A stretch of DNA of 25,620 nt, from positions 1 through 25,620 of the forward strand of contig CAZSYM010000034.1 of the NCBI GenBank assembly GCA_964611145.1, given 5' to 3'. Shown one piece after another: positions 1 to 7,896 of this stretch. This DNA is from WFQV01 sp964611145. Lineage in GTDB: Bacteria > Bacteroidota > Ignavibacteria > Ignavibacteriales > Melioribacteraceae. A program made the position numbers and the translations under genes. The notes beneath the pieces are model-generated. The model did not search any database, was not told where the DNA came from, and saw only the letters and a program-made list of their open reading frames with translations. Each line of letters begins with the position of its first letter. The first letter of the stretch is position 1.

Positions 1-19
1 CCAAACTCTCCGCATTTTA

Positions 20-40
20 TTTGAGTATTACTTAAATTTG
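20..40 (+). promoter_or_regulatory. Possible Bacteroidetes-type promoter of lpxH-pbp1A
   Basis: TAAATTTG at 33-40 fits the TAnnTTTG -7 motif known from Bacteroidetes, 26 bases before the GTG start of lpxH. The nearest upstream TTTG (20-23) is only 9 bases away instead of the usual 18-21, and the expected -33 position falls in ordinary sequence. The same TTTG-N9-TAnnTTTG spacing also occurs before the tRNA-Leu gene, which may be chance in AT-rich DNA. No other signal is seen in bases 1-66. Confidence 0.3.
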
Positions 41-66
41 AGAATTATTAATAAAAAAGTTTTCCT

Positions 67-801
67 GTGGAAGAAAAGATTTTTTTTGTTTCCGATTTAC
101 ATTTGGGACTTGAAGACAAGGAAAGAGAAGAACTGAAGGAAAAACTTTTCTGTCAATTCCTGACTTCTCTCTCCCCCAAAAATTCAAGGCTTTTCATAGT
201 AGGTGATTTGTTCGATTACTGGTTCGAATACAAGTTGGTTTTGCAAAAAGGGTATTACAGAACCTTTACGGCCATAAAAAACTTCACGGAAGAGGGAGGA
301 AAGGTAGATTATTTAATAGGCAATCACGATTTCCTTCACAGAGATTTTTTTGAAAAAGAATTGAACGTGCGCCTCCACGAAAATAATTTGGAAGTTTACC
401 TGAACGGTAAAAAATTTTACTTGGCACACGGGGACGGATTGCTTAAAAACGATACGGGATACAAGATTCTTAAAAAAATCTTCAGAAACAAAACCTTGCA
501 AACCCTTTATTCATGGATTCATCCCGATTTAGGAATAGCCTTGGCATCGAAAATAAGCCGAGCAAGCCGGGAATACACAACGGAAAAAAATTATGGAACT
601 GAGGACGGACTCGTGGAAGTTGCGGAAAAATTAATCGAGAAAGGCTTTGACTTTGTAATATTCGGACATTCACACGTAAGGCAATTCAAAAAATTCGGGA
701 AAGGAATTTATGTAAATCTCGGTTCGTGGATTGATGCCCCATGCTTCGGGAAATATGCGGAAGGACAATTCGAAATAATAGACTTGGGAGAAAATGGCTA
801 A
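67..801 (+). CDS. lpxH: UDP-2,3-diacylglucosamine diphosphatase LpxH
   Basis: This is a calcineurin-like metallophosphoesterase of the LpxH family, 244 residues (the usual length). LpxH hydrolyses UDP-2,3-diacylglucosamine to lipid X at the inner face of the cytoplasmic membrane, the fourth step of lipid A synthesis. All metal-site motifs are in order: SDLHLG (Asp10, His12), GDLFD (Asp47), GNHD (Asn86, His87), AHGDG (His121) and GHSHV (His201, His203). The WFE following GDLFDY and the SR.SREYTTEKNYG stretch also fit LpxH. The start is GTG with no convincing Shine-Dalgarno; the phosphoesterase core begins only a few residues later, so the end is not in doubt. The stop overlaps the next gene by 8 bp, so this is an envelope-biogenesis operon. 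It implies an LPS-bearing outer membrane. Confidence 0.93.
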   Translation: MEEKIFFVSDLHLGLEDKEREELKEKLFCQFLTSLSPKNSRLFIVGDLFDYWFEYKLVLQKGYYRTFTAIKNFTEEGGKVDYLIGNHDFLHRDFFEKELNVRLHENNLEVYLNGKKFYLAHGDGLLKNDTGYKILKKIFRNKTLQTLYSWIHPDLGIALASKISRASREYTTEKNYGTEDGLVEVAEKLIEKGFDFVIFGHSHVRQFKKFGKGIYVNLGSWIDAPCFGKYAEGQFEIIDLGENG

Positions 802-3070
802 AAAGAAGAAAAACAAATTATTTTTACTCTCCGTGATAATTATTCTGCTCGCCGCTTTTTCCGCCGCGGGTTATCTCTTCTTCGATTATGTTATTTCCGG
901 TCTTCCCTCATTCGAGCAATTGGAAAATCCCAAGCCACAGCTTTCCAGCAAGGTTTACAGCTCCGACGGAGAATTAATCGGGAGTTTTTTTCGTCAAAAC
1001 AGAATTTACACTCCCATCGACAGCATACCGAAAAGTTTAATAAACGCTTTGATTGCTACGGAAGACAGAAAATTTTACGAACATTGGGGTGTCGATTTAG
1101 AACGTTTTCTGAAAGCAATGATAAAAAACATCTTTCTCTTCAAACGAGAAGGCGCCAGCACAATCACGCAGCAACTCGCGCGAAATCTTTTCGAATTAAA
1201 ATATCGCAAGGAAACCCTCTTCGATACCATAGTCCGCAAAGTGCGCGAATGGATTACAGCCGTAAACTTGGAAAAATCTTATACAAAAGAAGAAATTTTG
1301 GAAATGTATCTGAACAATTCCTATTTCGGGCGCGGAGCTCACGGAGTAGGAGTGGCGGCACGCACATATTTCGGAAAAGACATTACCCAATTGACCATAC
1401 CCGAATGCGCCGTTCTTGTGGCTCTTTTGAAATCCCCCTTGCGGTATGACCCGTTCAGGAACTACAACTATTCCCTCCAACGACGTAACGTTGTCATGCA
1501 CAATATGTATGAAGTCGGAATGCTTTCGAAAGAAGAATACGAAAAATTGAAGGCGGAACCAATTACCGTCGCCCGTAATAACATTGCCGAGCAAAGTAAA
1601 TCGACTATTGCACCTCATTTCGTAGAATATGTTCGTCGCCAACTTTCCCGGATGTCAAAACAATATGGATTCGATATTTACGAAGATGGACTTACAATCA
1701 CCACCACGCTTGATACTCGTATGCAAAAAATAGCGAACAAATCGGTGGAGGAGCACTTATCCTCTTTCCAAAAAATATTCGATAAACATTGGAAATGGCA
1801 AGAACACAGAGACATACTCGACGATTTATTGGATAAAGCAATTAAGAACAATAATCGTTATTTAAATGCAAAAACAGATTCCGCTAAGAAGGTTGTTTAT
1901 AATTCGCTTAAAAACAATATAGCTTTTGTAGATTCCGTAGAAAGAGACGCACAGACAATCGATGTGGGCTTTATTGTGCTGGACGTGAAAACCGGTGAAA
2001 TTCGAGCTATGGTAGGCGGAAGGGACAAATTCAAATACGGGTTGAATCACACAACTCAAATAAGGCGTCAACCCGGCTCCGCTTTCAAAACCATAATCTA
2101 CACGGTAGCAATTGACAACGGGCTTTATCCCGCTTATCCCATTCTCGATCAACCGTTCGATTATAACGGCTGGGCGCCAAAGAATTTCGAAAATGAAACC
2201 GGTGGTTTCACTACACTCCGCTATGCATTGGCACATTCAGTCAACCTCGTAAGCGCAAGATTGATTATAGAAGGCTACGTTCCGCTTTGGAAAGTACGAA
2301 TTTATGCCGAAAAAATGGGCATAAAAAGCCGCTTACACCTTGTTCCCTCAATAGTATTGGGCACTTCGGAAGTTACGCCTTTGGAATTAACAGCCGCCTA
2401 TGCCACTTTGGGGAACAAAGGGATTTACAACGAGCCATACGGAATAGTAAAAATCGAAGACAAGGACGGAATAATTATATACCAAGCCACTCCGAAATCA
2501 CACGAAGCCGTACCGGAAGCAACAGCTTATATAATGACCGACATGTTGGAAAGCGTAATCAACGAGGGTACGGGAATGCGAACAAGAACGATACATAATT
2601 TCCACCGTCCCGCGGCGGGAAAAACAGGAACCACGCAGGATTATTCCGACGCATGGTTCGTAGGTTACACGCCTCAATTAGCCGCCGGAGTTTGGGTCGG
2701 ATTCGACGATCAAAGGATTAAATTCACGGACGCATACGGACAGGGCGCACGTGCCGCCAATCCCATTTGGTCTAATTTTATGAGAGAAACATACGACAGC
2801 CTCGATTTACCGTTGGAGTACTTCGAGCCGCCTAAAAACGGCGATGTGGTAACCGTGAGTTTTTGTAAAGAATCCATTTTCGAATTGGGAACGCCACGCC
2901 TTTATTCCGACGACTGTACCTCGGGCGAATATAGAGATATAATCAACATACGAGATATTCCCCCGCTGTTTAATGCGGAAAGAGATACAACTATTAAAAT
3001 TTTCACAAAATATGCAATACCAGACAGCAATGCTCACGAAGCGATAGAAATCCCCCCCGATTCGCTTTGA
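794..3070 (+). CDS. mrcA: Class A penicillin-binding protein 1A (bifunctional transglycosylase/transpeptidase)
   Basis: This 758-residue membrane-anchored enzyme polymerises and cross-links peptidoglycan in the periplasm. A short basic N-terminus is followed by one TM helix (about 8-31). The GT51 glycosyltransferase domain (about 50-230) shows ATEDRKFYEHWGVD (catalytic Glu90) and GASTITQQLARNLF. The transpeptidase domain carries SxxK (Ser429-Lys432 in QPGSAFK), SxN (Ser482-Asn484 in HSVN) and KTG (610-612 in AGKTGTT). Between the two domains is a charged helical insert (about 320-390, Lys/Asn/Asp rich), common in Bacteroidetes-type PBP1a. The ATG is preceded by GGGAG at 786-790 and lies inside the end of lpxH, suggesting translational coupling. 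The symbol follows E. coli PBP1A by class, not by proven orthology. Confidence 0.93.
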   Translation: MAKKKKNKLFLLSVIIILLAAFSAAGYLFFDYVISGLPSFEQLENPKPQLSSKVYSSDGELIGSFFRQNRIYTPIDSIPKSLINALIATEDRKFYEHWGVDLERFLKAMIKNIFLFKREGASTITQQLARNLFELKYRKETLFDTIVRKVREWITAVNLEKSYTKEEILEMYLNNSYFGRGAHGVGVAARTYFGKDITQLTIPECAVLVALLKSPLRYDPFRNYNYSLQRRNVVMHNMYEVGMLSKEEYEKLKAEPITVARNNIAEQSKSTIAPHFVEYVRRQLSRMSKQYGFDIYEDGLTITTTLDTRMQKIANKSVEEHLSSFQKIFDKHWKWQEHRDILDDLLDKAIKNNNRYLNAKTDSAKKVVYNSLKNNIAFVDSVERDAQTIDVGFIVLDVKTGEIRAMVGGRDKFKYGLNHTTQIRRQPGSAFKTIIYTVAIDNGLYPAYPILDQPFDYNGWAPKNFENETGGFTTLRYALAHSVNLVSARLIIEGYVPLWKVRIYAEKMGIKSRLHLVPSIVLGTSEVTPLELTAAYATLGNKGIYNEPYGIVKIEDKDGIIIYQATPKSHEAVPEATAYIMTDMLESVINEGTGMRTRTIHNFHRPAAGKTGTTQDYSDAWFVGYTPQLAAGVWVGFDDQRIKFTDAYGQGARAANPIWSNFMRETYDSLDLPLEYFEPPKNGDVVTVSFCKESIFELGTPRLYSDDCTSGEYRDIINIRDIPPLFNAERDTTIKIFTKYAIPDSNAHEAIEIPPDSL

Positions 3071-3096
3071 AAATATTTGCGTAGTTACTATTTTTG
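3066..3096 (+). promoter_or_regulatory. Bacteroidetes-type promoter of tRNA-Leu
   Basis: TTTG (3066-3069), 19 bases, then TATTTTTG (3089-3096) match the TTTG / TAnnTTTG consensus of the Bacteroidetes primary sigma factor. The -7 box ends 25 bases before the mature tRNA. The -33 element overlaps the stop codon of the penicillin-binding protein gene. The same octamer TATTTTTG precedes the SRP RNA, which supports a real signal. No transcription start data can be inferred beyond this. Confidence 0.5.
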
Positions 3097-3121
3097 CACT
3101 TGCTCTTGAAATTCTTTGTAT

Positions 3122-3205
3122 GCCCGGATGGCGGAATTGGTAGACGCGCTAGGTTCAGGACCTAGTGGGAGCAATCTCGTGCAGGTTCGAGTCCTGTTCC
3201 GGGCA
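3122..3205 (+). tRNA. tRNA-Leu (anticodon CAG)
   Basis: This is an 84-base class II tRNA. The acceptor arm GCCCGGA (3122-3128) pairs with TCCGGGC (3198-3204), with discriminator A at 3205. The D-loop region contains GGCGGAATTGGTAGACG, as is typical of bacterial tRNA-Leu. The anticodon stem CTAGG/CCTAG encloses the loop TTCAGGA, giving anticodon CAG, which reads CUG. A long variable arm (GGGAGCAATCTC) is followed by the T arm GCAGG-TTCGAGT-CCTGT. The 3' CCA is not encoded: the genome reads ACAAA after the acceptor stem, so CCA must be added by nucleotidyltransferase. Confidence 0.97.
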
Positions 3206-3303
3206 CAAATTTCCCCACTCCACAAACGACAATCCCTCAAAGGAAAAATTCCCGTGATAAATCAAGAGGTAAATAAGGCAAATTCATGAGGGAAGAAAAA
3301 AAA

Positions 3304-3400
3304 TTGCCAAGCTTACCGATTACACGAATTAGTTGCTTACCGCTGCTTCCTTCCGGACCTGACGGGGTTGGGCAACAATCCGTTAATCGGGGCTTGGCAA
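3304..3400 (-). ncRNA. ffs: Small bacterial signal recognition particle RNA (4.5S type)
   Basis: On the - strand, bases 3363-3342 carry the conserved SRP domain IV apical sequence GTCAGGTCCGGAAGGAAGCA (plus GC), which binds Ffh. The ends pair into one long rod: TTGCCAAGC at 3304-3312 with GCTTGGCAA at 3392-3400, then CCGATTA (3316-3322) with TAATCGG (3384-3390). The result is a 97-base hairpin RNA without an Alu domain, the usual Gram-negative form. It works with Ffh and FtsY in co-translational targeting of membrane proteins. On the - strand the terminal stem is followed directly by eight T (3303-3296), so the RNA's own stem probably also serves as the terminator. It is convergent with tRNA-Leu; the 98 bases between them hold nothing recognisable. 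Confidence 0.95.
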
Positions 3401-3420
3401 AAATCTCAAACTTGAGGAAA

Positions 3421-3450
3421 CAAAAATAAGGATTTCCTTATCTTAACAAA
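3421..3450 (-). promoter_or_regulatory. Bacteroidetes-type promoter of SRP RNA
   Basis: Reading the - strand, TTTG (3450-3447), 18 bases, then TATTTTTG (3428-3421) match the TTTG / TAnnTTTG consensus. The -7 box ends about 20 bases before the paired 5' end of the SRP RNA, so a short leader that is processed off is likely. The promoter lies across the last codons and stop of the preceding gene and across its terminator hairpin. A perfect inverted repeat CTCAA-AC-TTGAG (3405-3416) lies between the box and the RNA; its role is unknown. Confidence 0.45.
3422..3441 (-). terminator. Compact intrinsic terminator after the PLD-domain gene
   Basis: On the - strand, ATAAGG (3441-3436), a 4-base loop AAAT, then CCTTAT (3431-3426) form a perfect 6-bp hairpin, followed at once by four more T. 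The TAA stop codon of the gene (3440-3438) is inside the left arm. The stem is short and AT-rich, so termination may be partial, and readthrough would enter the SRP RNA. Confidence 0.4.
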
Positions 3451-5774
3451 AGCATTTTTTTAACAAAAATTTTCCCGTCGGCTTTCAAAGAATAAAAATA
3501 CACACCGCTTGCAAGACCTTCCGCATTAAAATCGAAAACGTTCAAACCCGCTTTTGCCCTGCCTTTGTAAAGAACCTTCACGGTTCTTCCCAAAACATCG
3601 CTAACCGTAAGAGTTGCTTCTTTCGGCACGGGCATATAAAAAGAAATGGTCGTGATTTCCTTTTCGGATAATTTCGTTTTGCCGAAAGGATTCGGATAAT
3701 TTTGATTCAAAACAATCGAGCGAGGATAAAGATTATGGCTCGGCACCCCGTTAATCTTAGGCACGACAAAAGCCGTAGTGCCACCCAATTCGTTGTAGCG
3801 CTTCTTAAATTCCTGCATATATTGATTGGCAATATAAATATCATGAATAATCAAAGTATTCTCGTCGTTCTTGGTATTGGCGGACTTAGACCAATTATGG
3901 GAGCCTGTCATAACGGTCGGGTCGGAAGTGGGATATGAAACATCCACCATGCCGTATTTATCATGAAGTTTACCGTCCAGATTAAAATCGAATATTTCTC
4001 CGGGAGCCAAAGCCGAAAGTCTGGAAAACTCCGACCCTTGGGTATTAGCATCGCTTATTATACCGCGAATATCACGCACCCCGGCATTATATCTGTTCTC
4101 TATGGCATAATAGAGAGGATCGCTCGTAAAGCTAAGCACGGCAAAATAGATGGAAGAATCCGCCGTACGCAACGCATCCGAAAGATGGTCCTCCGTGTTG
4201 TCGGAAGGACTGAAATAAAGCTGAACCGAACGCCCTTTAATCGAAAACGAATGCGGAGTGTTATCGGTTTTGTAGGGACCGAATTTTGCATTTGCGGGAT
4301 TCGGCTCGTCGGTGTTGCTCCCCCACATTTCCTCGAACTCCTCCGTATAAGCACGTGCCAAAGAAGGGTCGTTGATTTCAATGGCATTGTTTCGCCAGTT
4401 TAATTCCGTCGAAGTCCAATTCCACGAACCCGTCCATACCCAATCATTATCGGGATTGTCGTCACGAGCATCGAAAACAGCGAATTTATTGTGCATTATT
4501 CCGTCCATTTGGGGTCTTTGACTCATTTTAACCCCGGCGTCCAACAATCTATTAACCGAACTTTGCACGGTTCTGTTATCATAAACAAGTCTAATCTTCA
4601 CTCCGCGATTCTTAGCCGCAATCAATGCGTTTTCTATATCCGTTATTCCGAAAAAGCTATAAAGAGCCAAATCGATGGAATACGTTGCATGGTTAATACG
4701 ATTAACAATTTTACTCGTGAAGTCCACATTTCCGTTCGCTTCGTTGCCCGGAATAGAAACGTTGTGGTCAACGGAGAAATTAAAATAAACATTTATTTTA
4801 CCCGTCTCGGGATTCGGGCTTGCAGTGGTTACGGAGGAAGTCCTACTCGTACTCGTACCGGTGGCGTTGGAAGAATACACTTTGTAGTAATAAGTGGTAA
4901 GAGGCTCAAGTCCGTCAATTTTTACGGAATGAAAAGTCGTGTCCTCGTCCACAACAATATCCCCCATTTCCAAATTCAGAGTTTTTCCATATTTCACCTC
5001 GGAATTCCCCTTATGAAGCGTCGTAAAATAGACGGTAAAAGAAGTGGGGGTAATATCGGAAGCAACTACGGGGGTAAGAATCGTAGGGACAGGTTGGGTA
5101 ATAATATCTTCAATTTTTCTGGGTAAAATTTGATAGCCGCTACTATACGGAGCGCTGGGGTCGTATTGGGCAACGATAGCGATAATATCCACGGGCGACG
5201 AAGGAATCGCCGTCCCTACAATGTTCACGCTTTCATCAATGCGCATTTTCAGAGAACCGGTAGAATCGCTGATTGAATAATTTCTACCGCTCGTCCCGCC
5301 GTCAAAATAACCGGAACCGGAAATGGTAACATTGTTTACCCTTACCAAACTCCCTTCGAATTCCTCGACATCGTTCCATTTCTGCTCGGCCAATTCTTTC
5401 AGAGTAACCACTTTCGGCTGAACTTCAACGCCATGCTTGTAAACGGTAACAGTCGATAAAGCATCAAATTTCAATTCCACAAGACCGTTGTAGAGAGTAA
5501 CCTTTGCGCGAAGTTTAACCGAGTCCCCTATTTGTACTGCATTTACAAAACCACTACCGTAAACGGCAACTCCACCCGTTTCGTCCTGCACAGCGCCGGG
5601 ACCGCTATTGCCAAATTGATTGGAAGCGGTCACTATTCCCGTAACAGTAACCATTTGGTTAAGCAAAACGGGGCTTCCGTTGGAATCGTTTTGATGAAGA
5701 TTAATAATCGGAATTACCGACTGAGCAAATAAAACACTTGCGGTGAAAAACACCGCTATAAAAAACTTTTTCAT
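3438..5774 (-). CDS. T9SS-exported phospholipase D-like phosphodiesterase with OB-fold and fibronectin III domains
   Basis: This is a 778-residue secreted protein. Visible parts in order: Sec signal peptide (1-18, ending VLFAQS); OB-fold-like region (about 35-230; VTVTGIVTASN and GDSVKLRAKV typify the OB domains attached to secreted nucleases and esterases); a fibronectin III domain (about 233-318); two phospholipase D repeats with complete HKD motifs, HNKFAVFD (428-435, with GSWNWT after it) and HDKYGMVD (604-611, with GSHNWS); and a T9SS type A sorting domain (about 683-778, NQNYPNPF, SGVYFYSL, KKMLLLR). The PLD superfamily cleaves phosphodiester bonds in phospholipids or nucleic acids through a His-phospho intermediate. 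The OB-fold favours a nuclease, but the substrate cannot be fixed from sequence. AAGGAAA lies a few bases before the ATG. It is the last gene of the - strand cluster, 9 bases after the NHL lipoprotein gene. Confidence 0.88.
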   Translation of the reverse strand: MKKFFIAVFFTASVLFAQSVIPIINLHQNDSNGSPVLLNQMVTVTGIVTASNQFGNSGPGAVQDETGGVAVYGSGFVNAVQIGDSVKLRAKVTLYNGLVELKFDALSTVTVYKHGVEVQPKVVTLKELAEQKWNDVEEFEGSLVRVNNVTISGSGYFDGGTSGRNYSISDSTGSLKMRIDESVNIVGTAIPSSPVDIIAIVAQYDPSAPYSSGYQILPRKIEDIITQPVPTILTPVVASDITPTSFTVYFTTLHKGNSEVKYGKTLNLEMGDIVVDEDTTFHSVKIDGLEPLTTYYYKVYSSNATGTSTSRTSSVTTASPNPETGKINVYFNFSVDHNVSIPGNEANGNVDFTSKIVNRINHATYSIDLALYSFFGITDIENALIAAKNRGVKIRLVYDNRTVQSSVNRLLDAGVKMSQRPQMDGIMHNKFAVFDARDDNPDNDWVWTGSWNWTSTELNWRNNAIEINDPSLARAYTEEFEEMWGSNTDEPNPANAKFGPYKTDNTPHSFSIKGRSVQLYFSPSDNTEDHLSDALRTADSSIYFAVLSFTSDPLYYAIENRYNAGVRDIRGIISDANTQGSEFSRLSALAPGEIFDFNLDGKLHDKYGMVDVSYPTSDPTVMTGSHNWSKSANTKNDENTLIIHDIYIANQYMQEFKKRYNELGGTTAFVVPKINGVPSHNLYPRSIVLNQNYPNPFGKTKLSEKEITTISFYMPVPKEATLTVSDVLGRTVKVLYKGRAKAGLNVFDFNAEGLASGVYFYSLKADGKIFVKKMLLLR

Positions 5775-5783
5775 CTCATTTCC

Positions 5784-6872
5784 TTAATCTATTTCGGTAG
5801 AAAGAATGAAGCGGACAATTCTATTATTATCGGTATCCGCCACGTAAAGGGTTCTATCGTAAAACGCTACGGCATGCGGATGGTTAAAAACATCGCTACC
5901 ACCGAAAGATTCCATTTCGTCGCCAAAGTTATTGAACTTAAAAATGCTATCCTTCTCCGCATCCGCCACGAAAATATTGTTTTTATCGTCAAAAGTTACG
6001 CCTTCCGGTTTGCCGAATCTATTGACAGCCATTAAATCCGACTCGAAAGGCTGAAGCTGACTTTGATAACCGGAAAAATCCGCCGTATTAACATAATGCA
6101 ACCACTGAACCTTAAAACTATTTTCACCGATAAGGGTAAGGACAAAATCGAAATTATGCCGTCCCAAAGAAGTAAGAGAACTAATTTTGTTAGCGGACAT
6201 AAGCCCCGTTCCTTCCGCTGCCAAGCCGGGCACTTTGGAAATATAAAGCGTATCCTTGCCCGTAAATTCGGAAGGAACTTCCCGAATGTGCAAAATAGCA
6301 TTATCTCTGTCCACAGGATTGGAATTGGAAGGTCCTGTACGAGCGACATAAAAAGAATTGTCATAAAAAACCGTTATGCCGGTATATTGCCTATCGGGGC
6401 GACTAAATGCAAAGGGGTCAACCTTCGGATTTTGAGGCAAGAGTCTTTTGACCGGAGCATTTTCAATTATATGCCCGGCGGTCACCATATCTATTTTATA
6501 AACGGCACTAAAAGAAACTTGCGAGCCATTAATGGTGGTATCGAACTCCGCGCAAACCAAAAGATTGAGCTTATAATCCTGTGCAATTTCCACAGGATGT
6601 TTTATTTTCTTTGTTCCCAGCACTTGCCCCGCCACGTTCAGCATCACAATTCTATCGTTGTAAGTATCCGCCACATACACAAAAGGTTCGCGCCCGATAA
6701 TAATATCTTCCGGCTTGTTGAAACCCGTCCAGTCGGGGTTTTGTTTCACGTAAACGGTATCGTCAATATTTCCCGCTTCGCCTCCCGTTTGAGTGGGAAC
6801 GGGGAATTTGTCGTCACAACCGAAGTAGAGAAGAATTCCCAAGAAGAAAACTATAGTCAAAAAATGCTTCAT
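5784..6872 (-). CDS. NHL-repeat beta-propeller lipoprotein
   Basis: This is a 362-residue predicted lipoprotein. A hydrophobic leader ends in a loose lipobox LYFGC (Cys19), followed directly by DDK; acidic residues next to the Cys resemble the surface-export signals of Bacteroidetes lipoproteins. The rest shows NHL-type blades, best seen near both ends: NKPEDIIIGREPFVYVADTY with NDRIV, GKPEGVTFDDKNNIFVADAE, and HPHAVAFYDRTLYVADTD with NNRIV. NHL propellers usually bind protein or ligand and are seldom enzymes. The ATG start at 6872 is 2 bases after the stop of the PorV-like gene, with GGGA 8 bases before it. A TTG two codons upstream (6878) would sit only 2 bases from that GGGA and is less likely. 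It is the sixth gene of the - strand cluster and probably a surface binding component. Confidence 0.85.
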   Translation of the reverse strand: MKHFLTIVFFLGILLYFGCDDKFPVPTQTGGEAGNIDDTVYVKQNPDWTGFNKPEDIIIGREPFVYVADTYNDRIVMLNVAGQVLGTKKIKHPVEIAQDYKLNLLVCAEFDTTINGSQVSFSAVYKIDMVTAGHIIENAPVKRLLPQNPKVDPFAFSRPDRQYTGITVFYDNSFYVARTGPSNSNPVDRDNAILHIREVPSEFTGKDTLYISKVPGLAAEGTGLMSANKISSLTSLGRHNFDFVLTLIGENSFKVQWLHYVNTADFSGYQSQLQPFESDLMAVNRFGKPEGVTFDDKNNIFVADAEKDSIFKFNNFGDEMESFGGSDVFNHPHAVAFYDRTLYVADTDNNRIVRFILSTEID

Positions 6873-6874
6873 TG

Positions 6875-7852
6875 TCAAAATCCCAAAATAATTGAAAATC
6901 TGTGTGCCGAGCCCAAGCGTGTAAAATTGGCAAAAGCATAATTAACTTCCACATCCGCAATTTTCAAAGGCAAATGAACTCCAGCGCCAAAAGTATAATT
7001 TTGTTCTTCCACGTTAAATTTATATCCGCCGCGCAAATAAAGAATATTTCTCCACGCATATTCCAAGCCTGCGGAAACATTTTCGCTATTATCGTTCGGG
7101 TGATTCAATTGCACGGAGGCGGTCAAACGATTTTCCGAAGTTTGCCACGGTTCGAACGCCAATCCGAAGCGGAAAATAGTGGGCGGGGAAAAAGATTGCC
7201 ATGCGGACTTTTCCCTATGTCCCCAAAGCACCACTTTTCCATCGGGTGCAAGTTGCGCTCCAAAGTTCGTAATGGCAACGGCAAAGCGAGTGCTACCCAA
7301 GCCGGTCCAATAATATGTTCCCAAATCAATCATAACACCGCGCATTTTCAATCTATCCATAGTTTCTTCGATATAGCGAGCGGTTACGCCGAAACTGAAT
7401 TGGCTTGTCATCTTGCGCGAATAAGTAACGGCAGCAGCAATATCTCCGTAAGAGAAATATTCTCCCGTCCCAAAAGGCATTACCTCCGTCGTAACGGGCA
7501 TATCTTCCATATGCAAAGCGGTAAAGGCAACGCCCAAGGCGTCGTTCTCGCTAAAATGATAAATGCCACCGATAAACTCGTGGGAAATATCCACCAGCCA
7601 CTCGTTATGAGAAAAAATAACTTGATTTTGTTCGGCTTGCACAACTCCGGCGGGATTCCAATAAAGAGCGCTTGCATCGTTGGCAACTGCAACAAACGCA
7701 TCTCCCATTGCCGTGGCACGGCTACCGACACCAATTTTAAGAAATTGTGCCGTTGAAATTCCCGCGCGTTGTCCTCCTAACGTGGGGAAAAGCTGTGCCT
7801 TAAGAGTAAGCGGTACCAAAAGCATCAAAAGCAATATTAAGCGATTTCTCAT
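6875..7852 (-). CDS. PorV/PorQ-family outer-membrane beta-barrel protein
   Basis: This 325-residue protein has a signal peptide (ending LTLKAQ) followed by the family hallmark near the mature N-terminus: AQFLKIGVGSRATAMGDAFV, then AVANDASALYWNPAGV. Alternating hydrophobic strands to a C-terminal aromatic residue (RFSIILGF) fit a FadL-like barrel. PorV acts in type IX secretion by carrying cargo from the translocon to the attachment complex; PorQ-type relatives have less clear roles. Standing next to T9SS cargo genes, this copy may be a cargo-dedicated accessory. The ATG at 7852 was chosen; a TTG two codons upstream (7858) has GAGG 9 bases before it and is possible. It lies 44 bases after the TonB-dependent receptor and 2 bases before the NHL lipoprotein, so it is in the same operon. 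Confidence 0.85.
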   Translation of the reverse strand: MRNRLILLLMLLVPLTLKAQLFPTLGGQRAGISTAQFLKIGVGSRATAMGDAFVAVANDASALYWNPAGVVQAEQNQVIFSHNEWLVDISHEFIGGIYHFSENDALGVAFTALHMEDMPVTTEVMPFGTGEYFSYGDIAAAVTYSRKMTSQFSFGVTARYIEETMDRLKMRGVMIDLGTYYWTGLGSTRFAVAITNFGAQLAPDGKVVLWGHREKSAWQSFSPPTIFRFGLAFEPWQTSENRLTASVQLNHPNDNSENVSAGLEYAWRNILYLRGGYKFNVEEQNYTFGAGVHLPLKIADVEVNYAFANFTRLGSAHRFSIILGF

Positions 7853-7896
7853 TTTCAAAATTTAAAACCTCGAATTTCTTCAAAATTGTTTTATTA

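Noticed and set aside
3233..3293. TCCCTCA / TGAGGGA inverted repeat between tRNA-Leu and SRP RNA
   Set aside because: Only 7 bp with a 47-base loop and no T run; too weak for a terminator or a gene.
4491..5126. Open frame of 211 codons on the + strand opposite the PLD-domain gene
   Set aside because: Antisense shadow; the - strand frame carries signal peptide, HKD motifs and sorting tail, and the + frame shows nothing.
6873..6878. TTG start two codons upstream for the NHL lipoprotein
   Set aside because: GGGA is only 2 bases away from the TTG but 8 from the ATG, and the ATG gives a normal lipoprotein leader.
6063..6941. Open frame of 292 codons on the + strand opposite the NHL lipoprotein and PorV-like genes
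   Set aside because: It is antisense to two genes with clear family motifs, has no recognisable domain and reads as low-quality basic sequence; long antisense frames are common at this codon bias.
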